From Heterotrichella gracilis (taxonomy: Eukaryota; Sar; Xanthophyceae; Tribonematales; Xanthonemataceae), in assembly GCA_032358255.1 (NCBI GenBank), contig JAULBX010028271.1:124001-188000 (forward strand): DNA of 64,000 nt. Direction: 5' to 3'. Each line of letters opens with the position of its first letter. Position 1 is the first letter of the stretch. A model generated the notes under the pieces. It made no database searches. It worked only from the letters and a program-made list of their open reading frames with translations, and was not told the origin of the DNA. The translations under genes and the position numbers were made by a program. This document shows, piece by piece, positions 23,380 through 35,599 of the stretch.

Positions 23380-24690
23380 GGCTCACCACCGGCCCCGGCT
23401 TCAGCCTCAGGCACCCATCGTGTCAAGCAGGAGCCCTGCATATTCTTTGGTGTCTGCCAGCTGGGCAACCAGGTAAGGCAGCGCGTGTATGCACGGCACA
23501 TCAGGTGCAGGTCAAGATGTGAGAAGGGTGGAAGCATTTTTTAAGTGAAAGCGGTGAAAGCTCTGCACTAATCTCCTGTGTTGTGCATCAACTGCATCTT
23601 ATTCTAGATCCGTGTCTTATCCCCCTTGTCCGTTTCCACCCGCAGGGAGCGGTGCCAGCGGTATACCAGGTCACGTTCAAGTACACCAGCGAGTACCGGG
23701 GCACATGCGCGGCAGGGGACGATGTCACAACATGAACACTAGCAGCTGCCAGCACACAGTCGCCACCCGCTGGTCAGGTCAGCGACCACCAAGGCTTGCC
23801 GCAGTTGGGCAATTAGGGCACTGCTCTGAGCTGCTCGGGGTTGGCCTGACTGCCGCCAAGGATGCCAGTGCACACGAGAAGGAGCAGCTTGCCGCCTCCC
23901 TGGAGGTGGCCCAGTACCGCTAGGTGAGCCAGGTGGCGAGTGTGGTGGGGCTGGAGGAGCAGTACGTGCCGCCACAGGGGGGCACCAGGGGCAGCCAGCA
24001 GCGCAGCGGGGAACGCAGGTGGGGGCCATGCATATGGGCCACTTTGCATGCTTGTGACTCACACCACTAGCAGCAGTCGAGTGGGCAGCGTCTACTGTGC
24101 AGCGTCTAGAAAACACAGGTCATATTGCACGCGGCAGCGTGGTCTACTACACATGTGTGGTCCGCCTGTGTGTGCATCCCTCGGGCTGTGCATGTGCTGC
24201 TTCCACGCACCGCCAACGCGCCCCCACCCCTTGCCCGCTCCAGACTTTCCTCCCGACCAGGACGCTGCCCAGGCACTCATCTGCCACCACCTGGGCTTTG
24301 AGCACGGCTGTAAGGTGGCCCCCAGCTGGAGGTGGTGCTGAGCTACAGCAAGGGGGGAACGCAGGTGGGGGCCATGCATGTGATGGGGTGCATATAATGG
24401 GTCCCCCTAACACTACCTTACAGGACAGCTCTGGGTCGCCTGCCTATGGTGGTTTGACCGGGTGTTGAATGGACCCGGGTATGGCTATGGCGCTGCTGTA
24501 CTCGATTTTTCACATCCCTCTACCCCTTCCTGCAGGACGGCTGGTCCCGGCGGCGCCTGAGGGTCCACGGCGCTGTGCTCGCCTGTGGCCTTGCAGCAGC
24601 CAACTTTGGCGGCTCCAACGTGCTTGGGGCTGACTTGATTGAGCGCGCACAGCTGGAGGTGGTGCTGAGCTACAGCAAGGGGGGTAGTGC
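23380..24690 (+). CDS. Unknown plus-strand exons with repeated exon ends
   Basis: Candidate exons are about 23400-23471 (QEPCIFFGVCQLGNQ at a GTAAGG donor), 23646-23733 (AVYQVTFKYTSEYRGTCAAG after a CCGCAG acceptor), about 23800-23995 (KDASAHEKEQLAASLEVAQY; VASVVGLEEQYVPPQGG, with one in-frame stop between), 24245-24365 (DAAQALICHHLGFEHGC) and 24534-24690 (RVHGAVLACGLAAANFGGSN). The peptide QLEVVLSYSKGG closes the last two, so one is a partial copy of the other. The in-frame stop and the copies suggest decay. I do not recognise the family. Confidence 0.35.
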
Positions 24691-24999
24691 ACCTGGACAA
24701 GGGGGGGGAGGGCGGGCGGTGGAGGCGGGGGGCAGCCATGGTGTTTGGTAGGTAGCCAGGAATGCCCATGCGTGCGGCAGTGCAGCCAGGAGGTGCCGGC
24801 TCTGCAAAATCGGGCCAAGCTGATTCAAATCTGCTAGTCGGAATTGGTTGGCCGTACGCGATTTGATATCCAGATGAGATACTAAACTGAAACAAATATA
24901 ATCAAGTTTGCGGATCTGCAGCTGGTTTTCCCACAACCCCTTCTGCGAGCTCATGCAGCACATGCCCCTTTCACGCCTGCACCATCAAGGCGGCGAGGC

Positions 25000-26340
25000 A
25001 ACTGTCTGCCCAATGCGTAGTCACTGGCAGGGTGCGGCATGCGTCATAGTGGCATGCACCTAGTGGCAGGGGTTGTGCTGCAGCGCACATGGTCCGCATG
25101 GCCACCTGGCGTGTATGGGTTAGTGGGATGTTTTGCCGTCTGACCGTGCCCCCGTGTGCGCAGGCCAACAGGTCCATGGCCTTCACATGAACCGACACCT
25201 GGCGGCAGGGAGCGGTGAGGGGCAGCCGGGGCATAGCGCTGGCTAGGCAATTCGTGCGATGGGCTGCATCCGCAACCAGCAGGCTAGCCAGCGGTCACAG
25301 TGTGCAGCGCGATGGCAGTGCCTGTGCATGTGCTGGTACGTGGGTGCAGCAGTCATACGTGCGGGTGCAGGCAGGCAGCGTGTCATGGCAGCATGCAGGA
25401 GAGAAAGGAGGGCAGTGGTGGTGGTGCAGTAGGAGGTGGAAATTTGGCCATGCGGGGAGTGCACTGTGCACTCTTTCTGCTGACCCAAACAGCCACAACT
25501 GGTAAAAACCAGGGACGTGTTTTTTGTTGATGCTGGCTCAAAATCGCTTTTGCGGCCATCCCCCTCTTGACATGGATTACGTCAACCAGGTGCATTTTAT
25601 TTCGGTGCCTTGCAAGCGCACAGCAGCATGGTGTAGGGATGACATAGCACCGGGACCTTCGTATTAAATCAGGTGGACTCTCAGCGAGTCTCTGAGAACT
25701 TCTGTGACGGTGTGATGCTGCCAGTGAGCTATTCAAGTCCGACGTTGTAAATGAAAGTTTCCAATTGGTTTTAAAACGCAGAACACTTATTAAACTGTAA
25801 TTTAACTGGTACCGTACTGGTACCGTTGGGCCAACCGTTGATTTAATCTTGCTTCAGAGCTTACTACTAGCGACGAGTGCGGCAACATGCATGCTCAGCA
25901 GGCGTATCACTTGTGCATGCTTAGGAAGCACAATTGACTGCTCTAAGCACTTCAAGCCGAGCATGTGACATGCAGCCGCACCATAAACATGCTTTGAAGC
26001 TAAGCTAGTAATATGCCTGCCAACTCTTAGAGCTCTAGCCCAGCCTAGATACACGGCCCTGCATGCAGCGGCCACATTGTTCACCATAACGATGCATATT
26101 TGTATATTTCTTATCAAAGATATTGGGTTCAAGCTGAATACTGCCGGTGGGTTGAAGTTAAAACATCCAGATTTGATCACTAAACCAAATGCAACTTGGC
26201 GCACACACGTTGTGCCACGCCATGCATCCCACTTTTGAATGAGGGAGCGGAAGCATGTGGGCCCTGGCTCAGCTTGCCAGTATCGCAACAGATCTGAGAC
26301 AGGTGCCCCCCAAGAAGATGTGCTGTAACTGTTTCATCCT
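25000..26340. other. No gene recognised
   Basis: Short overlapping frames only. Around 25.80-25.83 kb the sequence CTGGTACCGT occurs twice in tandem. The DNA2-like locus ends on the minus strand just to the right. Confidence 0.35.
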
Positions 26341-26350
26341 ACACTACAAG

Positions 26351-29300
26351 TCAACCTGGCCCACGGCGCCGGCGGTCAATCCCTCCTGTCAATGTCACCC
26401 CCCCCCCACCCGGCCCCCACACCCTTGCCCCAGTGGGCGCAACCCCACCCTTCGAACAATGCCACCTAGCAGCGCAATGGAGGCAAGACCAGGTGGCCCC
26501 CTCGCCCACCCTGACCTCCCCTTGCGGCAGCTCCATCCTCCCCCCCTGCCCCTCCACCAGGTCCAGCAGCTGCGCCACGAGGGGCATGCCACGCAGCTGC
26601 GCACCGCACCCAACCAGCACCAGCTTGGATTTGGCGCGCGTGATGGCCACGTTCACGCACCGCACGTCCCCCAGCAGCCGCTCCGCACCCACCTCCGCCC
26701 CCCGCCCCCAGCGCCAGCACCACCACCTCCTTGTCCCGCCCCTGGTACCGATCGATGGTCGCCACCTCAACATCGCCCACACCCGCCCCCCCGCCTGCGC
26801 CACCCCCTGCCCACACAGCACCCGCACCAGCGCCACACCGCGCCTGCCCCCTCCCCTTCCTCGTCAGCCCCCATGCCGCGACACACCACCGCGCATGCCC
26901 CCTCCCCTTCCTCGTTGCCCACCAGCACCCACCTGAGAAACAAGTGCACATGTCACAATCAAGACTGCATTAGCGCATTATCTATAGCATGGCAACCAGC
27001 CAAGCACAAATACCATTAATGTTGATTGTTGGCCACGTACTATACTACCGAAGGAGAAGGAGACGGGGTTTACAATGAAAGCAGAGGGGATGAACCGGCG
27101 ATTCTTACACAGTAGCTGCTGGCAGGCCAAGCATCAGACAGCACCAGGCCGCATCCCTACCACCCACCTGCGTGCGGCCAGCAGTGGCGCCAGGCAGTGC
27201 GGGAGCGTGACCTGCCCTGCCTCGTCCACCAGCGCCACGCCAAACATGCGGCGCAGCAGCGGGTGGGAGGCGCACAGGCCGGTGGTGCCAACCTGGGGAG
27301 GGGTAGACGTGTGGGGAGATGGGTGGGGGGGCAGGATGATGGCACTCTGGGCTGGGTGCAGCGGTGTGTGTGGATGGGGATGGATGGGGATGTGCTGCAA
27401 GAAGTGTAGGGCATTGGCTGCAGAGTGCTGGCCAGCACGCAGTCTTTATGAAGGCAATCTAACAGTAAGTGCAAGCAGGTCCTCTCCTCGTCAGAGGCCA
27501 CATGTGAGTATCAGGTGGGTGTGCATGCTGTGGGGGCGGACCATGTGCGTGCACCGTCCCCTCCCCCCCTGCTCACCACCATTGCCCGGTCCACCATGCC
27601 CGCCAGCGCATCCAGCGATGGGACGGGGTAGAGCGCACCACCAAGCATGTGCTCCTGCAGGGGGGGAGGCCACACGTGGGGGTTAGTTCATTGCACAACT
27701 GTCACGTGCCGTGGCCTTTCCTCGTGCTCGCAGTGCGTGAGTCTCCCACGCCAATTGCACCACTATGCCTACCAAAGGTGCTGCTCTTGCCGGTGCCAGG
27801 CATGCCCAGCAGCAGCACGCAGTCGGGGCAGCGCACAACCCTGGAAGTACATGGGCAGAGAGTAGGGCATGCCAGTAACAGGGTGCAGGAGGCGCGGCAC
27901 GCACAGGGGGGTGTAGGAGTGTCAGCTTTTTTCAAACATATACACTCACTTGTGCAGTTAATTAAATCGTCATTCAGCACATGCCACGCATTTTACAGAC
28001 TACTGGCCACCTGAGGGACAAAACGTGGGAGATATGTTGTGTTCTTAGCGTTAAAATCAAGTCCCCAACTCCGTTGGGACCACACACTATTCAGGGACGC
28101 AGCTGCGGGCAGGGTGGACTGCGTGCTCCTGCAAATTACGCGAAAACACGTCATAAATCCGGGAGATGACGTACATCGTCCGACGTGGACCGGGAAAAAT
28201 CACGTTTAAAAAGATGGCATCATGGGAAATCCCGCAGGCATGGACCGACGACAGACGGGGACGCGCGCGTAGGGCAAGCCAGCGAGCACCCACCCACCCA
28301 ACAGCGAGGGACAGGCGCAAGCATAGCGAACTCGAGTCACTGTACAGCTAGCGAGTCGGAAAAGGCAAACACGCCCACGGATTGCATGCAAACACGTCAG
28401 AAAGCACATGCATGCACACGCCAGCGAGCACGGTGGTTTTAAGCTCTCGAGAGACTGCGCCATTGGTGGGATACGGCAGGGTGCTCGAGGAGACGTGGAA
28501 CAACACAAACCTTCCCCCGCACCCCGCGCTTCGCTTGTCATTATTCCCTCTGGGCAACGGTATGGCAGGGGGTGCTGCGGGGACGACAGCGATGGATTAC
28601 GGGGACGGGACCCACGGACTTGGGGCCCCGAGCGCCGGCAAGGGCATTGCCAGTACAATGTTTAGGAAATTGCATACACAATACATCCAAGTGCGCACGC
28701 CTCACTCCTGGACCCTGTTTGACCTGCGCTCCTGTGCAACCAACCTGGCCTGCAGCCATGTGCGGAAGGCAACCCGTATCATGCACAGGCCAAACCACCC
28801 CATGCACCAACCGAGCCCCCCGCCCCCCTCCCCACACCCACCTGTGCACCGCCCGCCGCTGGTCCTCGTGCAGCCGCGCACACCCCTCAAGGTCCACATC
28901 CTCCGCAGTGCCGCCCCATCCACCACCAGCTGCCTCAAAAGCGCTCCAGGTGCGGTGGCCCTTGTGGTGCACACAGCGCCATGAGCGATGCGCGCCCGCG
29001 TCCAGGTGGGCCCAGCCTCGTCGCTGTCCAGGCGCCAGGCGCTGCCAGCCTGGGGGGTGAGGGTGGGGGTGAGGGTGGAGGGGAGAGACACAGCAGCCGC
29101 TTACCACTCACAGCAAAGGTGCTCACAGTGCAGGAGGTCCAGACCAGGACAAAGGAAACAACCCAGTTCATGTGCACATCATCACAAGGAAATCGCTCGG
29201 GACCTGGGGGCAACATGGGGGGCCGCATTAACCCATACCTGATGGAGTGACAAGGGAATGCAAGCTGGTCGCTGCAGTCCCATATCAACAGCCACAGACG

Positions 29301-30506
29301 ACATACCGTATCGGGGGTACATGTATTGCAAAAGTAAGCATTAATTGTGAACGGCGTAAATGTGAACGGCGTCACTGAACGCACCTACAACACTTCCGGA
29401 ATATACGTAGAAAATAAGAAAGTGACAACCTTTGGCCACATCCTGGAAATGTCTACATGGGTGATGTATGATAGTAGGTGGGTGCAAGATGCAACGGAGA
29501 ATAACGGGAGCTGCAACCCGCTGGTGGCTCAAACTCCTCGTTTTGATTTCTCCCTTTTATATATCAAAATGCCAGTAGGTGGGTACAAGATGCAACGGAG
29601 ATTGACGGGAGCTGCAACCTGCTGATGTATTGAAGTCCTCGTTTCTACATCAGTTTCCATTAAACCTACGAGAGCCCCATCATGTGGTAACCCAAGCTGA
29701 CGATACATGCCCATGCTCAATCCGCAGCCAAGCGACATGCCTCACACACAATCCACTGCATTGGCCCCCTTTGGCCATCTGCCCCACCTGTTACGGCCCA
29801 TGCACCCGCCTTCCTCCCCCTGCCTGGCGCCTCCTCCACATCCACCAGCAGCAGCCATGTGCGCAGCCAGCAGGGGGCAGCGCGGCACATGTGGCCTCGC
29901 GGCATGGTGCCCATGCCTGCACCGCCGGGGGTGCCGTCCTCAAGGGCCTGAGGGGGTGGCGCACAGTGGTGAGGAGGGGGCGGGGCACAGAGGACTGATG
30001 GGCATGGGTTGGCAAGTGGGGTGGTGGGGTGGCGTGTGTTGGGGTGTGTCAGGCAGGCAGGCAGGCGTACTCTTGGCCACAGGCATATGCCCAAGGTGCA
30101 GGGAGACAACCAAGCTGGGCCTGACCATGGGTGGATGTTCCTTATATATACGAAAACAAATCATGATGCGCCACGCAAAGAAATAAAGGCTTTACCATTG
30201 GTGCAAACAACGGTACAGCTTTAAACACAGTGTAGGTTTTCCCCTATATTTCCCCCAAGGTACATCATTATTCAACTTCAAAAGTTCCGCCACGTTCTTC
30301 CAAAACAGCAAAAGTTATCCCCGCTTGAGCCGGTGTCCCCACGCTCACACCCCACCTCATGCACCAGCGCGCGGTTGGTGAGCTGGAAGCAGCGGCTGCA
30401 CTGCCGCTCCTCACAAATGATGGGCGGCAGCGGCGCACTCGTGCCCACCCCCGCCAGGTGCGCCGCCAGCGTGTCCCGCTGCTGCATGAGCCCCGCCACC
30501 TCAGCG
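26351..30506 (-). CDS. DNA2: DNA2-like superfamily 1 helicase, incomplete or decayed
   Basis: The exons read in DNA2 order on the minus strand. 30356-30506: RDTLAAHLAG and a CSRCFQLTNRALVHE cysteine pair. About 29806-29947: WLLLVDVEE. 28842-29049: WRLDSDEAGPTW, RQLVVDG and the Q-motif LHEDQRRAVHR. 27773-27840: Walker A GMPGTGKSST. 27577-27654: GGALYPVPSLDALAG. 27168-27292: VGTTGLCASHPLL and Walker B VALVDEAGQVTLP. About 26490-26945: motif V TIDRYQGRDKE and motif VI VNVAITRAKSKLVLVG. DNA2 is a nuclease-helicase that trims Okazaki flaps and resects DNA ends in the nucleus. Missing here are the motif III/IV exon (GD..QLPP; QYRM), which should lie near 27.0-27.16 kb, and the N-terminal nuclease domain. 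Frame changes near 28.89 and 26.72 kb also suggest a pseudogene, unless they are assembly errors. Plus-strand proline-rich frames here are antisense shadows. Confidence 0.75.
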
Positions 30507-31063
30507 CTGGTGAGCCAAAGAAAAAGGTTCTCAAGATCATTCAGGCTTTGTGAATTTAAATTTATTAAAGTACATGCATACCGGCAAGAAAGCAAGATCA
30601 GCAATCAGCTGTGCACAAGCTTGCGCCACCCAGCCCTATCCTGACATTGCCCTCAAAAACCATACGCATTGGTAATCTATCGTCAGCCATTTGTCCTAAG
30701 TGCCCCAGCCAATTCAGCTTAGTAACCCTTAGCCTCAACTGAGCATTGTCTACATCTATTTAACATCTCTGCATTCGCTACATGTGCATCGGTGGTTGAC
30801 GAGTGGTTTTGGCCCAAGAAGTCAGCTTTTAATAGCACATGTAGGCTGTGTGATGCATGATGCCATTGACACCAAATGCCATTCAACCCACACGCAGACC
30901 TGCCCTGCCTCTGCATACTGTCACAGCTCCAAGACTCACGCCACAATGGGTGGCCCCGTATTTCGAGCCGTATACTCAGATACAGTGGCGTCAGAAATGC
31001 TCATCCATGTACCCTACGGCAGCCATTGAATAAAGCAATGGGGATACCTACACTTTAAACCCT

Positions 31064-31453
31064 TTAAGTTGGCACATTCTCTGATGAAAATGTGCCAACC
31101 GCCCTCTGGCTTGCACTCCAGGAGCCGGCCCATACCACCAAAACGTGCCAACACCCACCCAACCACATACACATAATTGCGGCCCGCCGATTATCGTATG
31201 GGCATGAGGCACGGAACGTGTACACCGGTGCATCCAAGTTGTAGGTGGACTCACAGGCACCACAGCCCACCTGTGTCTGCAGCAGGTTCGCCAGCCAATC
31301 AGATGCAACAGCAGCTTCCGCTGCAGTTGGGAACGCCAGCTGGTAGCGCATGCCCTCGTGATGCCGCTTTGCTTCGAAGCACCGCTTGTCAAATACGTAC
31401 AAGCACCTAGCAACACAGGGTACGATTGCCTGAGCCCTGGTGCAACCAACCAA
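31064..31453 (-). CDS. Unknown exon on the minus strand
   Basis: An open stretch reads CLYVFDKRCFEAKRHHEGMR, then AFPTAAEAAVASDWLANLL, up to a CAG/GTGGGC donor-like site near 31267, and continues with CGACESTYNLDAPVYT. The composition is protein-like and cysteines are frequent. No family recognised. It is on the same strand and upstream of the DNA2-like exons, so it could belong to that locus, but I cannot show it. Confidence 0.3.
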   Translation of the reverse strand: MVGCTRAQAIVPCVARCLYVFDKRCFEAKRHHEGMRYQLAFPTAAEAAVASDWLANLLQTQVGCGACESTYNLDAPVYTFRASCPYDNRRAAIMCMWLGGCWHVLVVWAGSWSASQRAVGTFSSENVPT

Positions 31454-31610
31454 AGAACATTTCCCTCACAATCGGGTGCACTTGTCCAACACCGACGCCC
31501 CAGCTGCCTGTTGTGGTGTGTTGTGGCAGCATGCAGCATGGGTACAGCTGGCGTTTGAGGTGCCAGATGGGCAGCGCTTGTGCAGCACACTGCAGAGGCA
31601 AGACGGCACG

Positions 31611-31788
31611 AGCTATCGATACTGCTGCTGCGCGAGGCGTGTTCACAGACCAAAGGAACACATACACACTCCAATAGCCGGTTTTGTCGCTGCGCATTGC
31701 CTTGCCATTGCATCCAGGCTACAGAACCGGGTATTGGTATGTATAAGTGTTCCTTTGGTCTGTGAACACGCCTCGTGCAGCAGTAGCT
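31611..31788. repeat. Long foldback hairpin
   Basis: 31634-31661 and 31747-31774 are perfect 28-bp inverted repeats (GAGGCGTGTTCACAGACC and on). The stem extends imperfectly to 31611 and 31788 outside and to about 31690/31715 inside, giving arms of about 75 bp and a short loop. Because of the symmetry, frames on both strands give similar peptides here. It could be a small inverted-repeat transposon or a small-RNA precursor. Confidence 0.8.
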
Positions 31789-32195
31789 GTAACTTGCCCC
31801 TGGCTTTGCTCTGTACTCCACCACGTGGCACCATCAAGTTGACATTCCTACCTGGTCGGTCACTTCCCTCTACTTCTTCACCCTGCCACCCTGCACACAC
31901 GGACACTACCAGCCTTTAATGGCCTTGACCACATGGACATAAAAGAAGCGACACAGACTAGTGCAAGGGGTGTATAGAAGTCTCTTTCTAAATACCCCTT
32001 GCTAGTGGGTTGAGAACTGGCGAGTGAACCTGGCTGTGTCTGCTCAACATCACACCCGCACAACCCACCATAATGCCCCAACAGGATGCCTGGCATTCCT
32101 GTCATATCGGTGAATTTTCTGCCAGTCAACCCGTATCCCGTGTTGACTGGCAGGCTGATGCTCAACTATGGCAGCCTGATGCTCAACTAGTGGCA

Positions 32196-34640
32196 GGCTT
32201 CACCACTAGGCGACATGGAGACAACATATCCAGGGTGGCCAGTCCACATGGGGCAGTACCTTGGCACTGCCAGTGTACCCCTCCTCAAGTGGCTCGTCAC
32301 CCCACCCACTTCCCTTGTGCATTCACCACCTCCCTCTGCGCCATGATCCAGGACAGCGGTCTCGCCAGCTGGGTGATGCCGCATGGGTGGGTTCACCAGG
32401 GAGCGAAAGTGCGACTACTGGTCAGGTGGTGGGCCCTCGCGCAGAGTCATTCAGTGTCCAACCTGAAAGAAGGTTGCAAGTGAAGCAGCAAAACCAGTCA
32501 CAGGATGGAAAGTGAGAGGTTATAGAAGAAGCGGCTCGTTGCACACATATCCATATGATCTGCCAGCAACTCCCGTTAATACACCTTAGTACTCACTTTA
32601 GTTGCGGCAGTTTGGAAAAGCGATGGCAAACGCGTTGAACTGCCAAACTTATCGAACGATACGAACAGCACGAACAGCACGGTGATGGTTCAAACTGGTT
32701 AAGCAAGCAAGTGGCCCACCTGCCACCTGCGACCCACCCAGCGTTGATAAATACGATGTACGGTGAGTATCGATAATTTGTCGCCGTGCAAACAGAAATT
32801 ACGCTGGCAGCTTGCAGTTGGCAGGTGGGCACTTGGGTATATTGCGGAAGTCAGGTGAAGGCTGCACCTTTCCTTGGTCGGTCCAAAACCTCACATGCAT
32901 GCATGCATGCATGGTGAGCCAACACCACAATACGGCGAAACACAGTATTTTAAAAATAGTTTCAGAGCTTGGTTTACCATGCCACGCCACTCAGGCTCAC
33001 GTTAAGCTGCTTGGCCTGCCGTTTAACTCCTGCATGCCTCAAATGTGGGGTATTTGCCACTGCAGAATTTTGCTGTCAAACTGGTTATACTGCAACTCGT
33101 GACCCACCAAGTAGTTATATAAGACCGTCATTTCAGTTTCCTCACTGTACTTAGTGTGGCCGCTAGAACACTATTGCATTATCCTCTGCAGAGAGGATAG
33201 CTACAAGTGTGCCCAACCTCCAGTGGTGCCATGCCAACGCTACTGGGGGCAAGGGCCGCTCCCAGGGAGACTTGTGAGTCCTACTGTAGTACTCACTAAC
33301 CACTTGTGGAACCACAAGGCACGTGCTTGGCAAGTGCTCAAGGCATTTGCAGGCCTGGCTTGGCTGGAAGAATTTTGCCAGATGTGCAATGCAGAGTGGG
33401 GTATTCTAGTGCGGCATTTGCGGATAGCATCACTAGCAGGCGAAGGACGTAATGCAGACTTATGCGCCTGCCTGCCTCTTGTGTCCCATGCGTCAGCACG
33501 CTGCATATGCATGTATTACTGTTCTTTGGTTAGAAACTGAATGATACCATTGGCTGCATGAACACCACCGACTTCAACGTCCTGGCGGTGAGGACATGTT
33601 CTGGCGTGGATGTAATTGAAGTACCGATTTTGTTGCTGGAAAACACCCACTTGGGAGGGAATGTGTTCACGACAAAAATACTGTTAAAGTACTGAATGGC
33701 CTGTGTGCATGCAGATGCGTCTTCAATGTTGGTGACCCGGTGCCTTGTGGTTCATTGGGAGCGGTCCTTGCCCCCAGCAGTCTTGGCATGGCACCTGGTG
33801 CACACTACGCAGCGTTAAAGCCACAGGCGACTGGGTGCGCAGTCACCTCAGCATGGCGCCGCTCACCACAACACACACAGTGGCTTCAACCATCAGCAGC
33901 TGCGCCGACAGCCCTCCACCGGTGCCCCACTTTGCAAGGTACAGACCAAGTGGTGCCACACAAGCAGCCTGTGCTGTGTCGGGAGGGCAGGCCAGCGTGC
34001 ATGCTGTGGTGAATGCACAGGGAGGGGCGCTGCTGTGGCTGCTGGTCACCAGAAACCATGGGTCAGTGTGTGGTGGTCCGGGGTAGTCCAAACCTTGCGG
34101 GCAGGGTATTACATTAAATGGGAAGCGGCCCAGTGCATGTGAGCAAAACCGCAAAACCCCCTTCATCGGGTGCCTTGTGTGGTGGTGGGCGAGGCGCAGG
34201 GCATCGCATTTCACCCAGCGCTGGCGCATGCAACTCTGCGTGCTCCACCAGGTGCGCAACCCAGCGGTTGACATGCATGCTCCACCCTGGTTCCAAGACC
34301 ACAGGGGTAAGGGTGCCAATGGCTGCCTGGCATCTGATGGCACAGTGCTGCAGAGGTACCATGCATTGCTTGGCGCCAACACACCCTGGCAGGCTGGAAA
34401 CTGGTTGGGGCGCGTGTGGCGAACCATCCGGCTGTATTTTTCTAGTGCAAGAACTCATTTGGAACGTGGATGTTGTCACCATTGCAAACTTGCTCGATTT
34501 CTTCCCCCTCTTACTTCTTCATGCGCCGTTTGCTGATGCAGGTGGATGGCATGGCAAGGCAATCTCACAAAGTGGACAAAACCTCGCTACTCCTGGCTCC
34601 AAGCCGCCGCATGCCAATTTTCCGGACCAGAGCTGAGGAG
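32196..34640 (+). CDS. Unknown plus-strand open stretches
   Basis: The most protein-like stretches are about 32210-32460 (VASPHGAVPWHCQCTPPQVA; MIQDSGLASWVMPHG), 33154-33540 (WQVLKAFAGLAWLEEFCQMC; 128 codons to the stop), about 33585-33695 (VIEVPILLLENTHLGGNVFT) and 34177-34536 (HALLGANTPWQAGNWLGRVW). They share a strand but I could not chain them with sound splice sites. No family recognised. An overlapping minus-strand frame (33843-34427) cannot be excluded. A tandem 22-bp repeat (GGCAGSCTGATGCTCAACTA) lies at 32151-32192. Confidence 0.25.
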
Positions 34641-34888
34641 CAATATGCCACTATTGCTTGGTGCGCGCAGTGTGAGTGCTCATCACCAGTACTTCCCTCA
34701 AAAGTCTTTACTATTTTTGCATAACAAATGACAATCAAATAGGGTAACCTCATTGTAACTGTTTGGTTTCACATCCAAGTTTTTTGCCTTTCAAGTTTTA
34801 GTTCTGCATGATTACCATTGTGGTTTGGGCTTGGGTGTACTTAGTATTTGGTACGATAGTGCAGACGGGGAGCCAAAGCAAAAGGCTC

Positions 34889-35304
34889 TCAAGATGAGCC
34901 ACTAGCGTATGCCAGATCACTGAATGAGTTTACACTAAAATAGGGACAATGGAAATAGGCAGCAGCACTCTGGGTGGAGTGATAATGATCTGAAACATGC
35001 ATGGACCATGCGGGTAGCTCAGGCAATGGGGCGTCCCCGGCACGCACGCACACACAACTCGAAATGGTCATGGAAACGTAGGGAGGGTGGGCCAGGGCAC
35101 CATGGCTACCCCTGGTTAGTGCGCTAGCGCAATGCGCAGGGCGTCCCAGGCATACAAGCACTGCAGCAGTGGGATGCCATTGTCCACCTCCCACCATCTC
35201 CCCACCTGTGCCTTGTACAACTGGTATGGCTTGCCGGTCTTCAGCTCAAGCCGAGCCATGCACCGACGCACCGCGCCAACCGCATGCCGCCAACCGCTGG
35301 CCAT
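34889..35304 (-). CDS. Unknown exon with an ELKTGK motif
   Basis: The minus-strand frame 35304-35116 reads RRCMARLELKTGKPYQLYKA and then DNGIPLLQCLYAWDALRIAL. The hexapeptide ELKTGK is typical of the RecB-type nuclease domain of DNA2, but the residues after it do not follow the usual pattern, so I do not assign it. It lies 4.6 kb upstream of the DNA2-like exons on the same strand, outside the right arm of the inverted duplication. Confidence 0.3.
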
Positions 35305-35599
35305 GAGGGTGCAGCGCTAAGCGCATGGTTGCCTCCCAACAGGGAGCTGCAGGCAACAGGGAGCTGCAGGCCCTGCAGGTGCAGGTGTGGCCAGGGCAGG
35401 GAGTACATGCGGAAGGGGCAGGTGGGGCGACTTGGTCGGTGGTGCTTGCTGATTATCCCTGCACGGTACTAGGCACAGGGGCCTCACCAATGCAGCTCCA
35501 TGAGAAAAGGAACTCATGTTTGACTGTGCGGGGATGCTTGCAAGCCGCCATGAATCATGGCCCATTATGCACCGCTTCCCCAACTCCCTTTCTGTCACA

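Noticed and set aside
26255-27019. 254-codon plus-strand Pro/His-rich frame
   Set aside because: It lies opposite the DNA2-like exons with motifs V and VI. The composition is the antisense of GC-rich coding sequence.
28382-28984. 200-codon plus-strand frame
   Set aside because: Antisense to the exon carrying LHEDQRRAVHR and its intron; no domain.
31440-31919. 159-codon plus-strand frame
   Set aside because: Half of it lies in the foldback at 31.61-31.79 kb, where both strands give mirror peptides.
35116-35304. N-terminal nuclease exon of DNA2 based on ELKTGK
   Set aside because: The hexapeptide fits, but the following residues do not keep the usual H-x-x-Q-V-x-L-Y pattern; listed only as an unknown exon.
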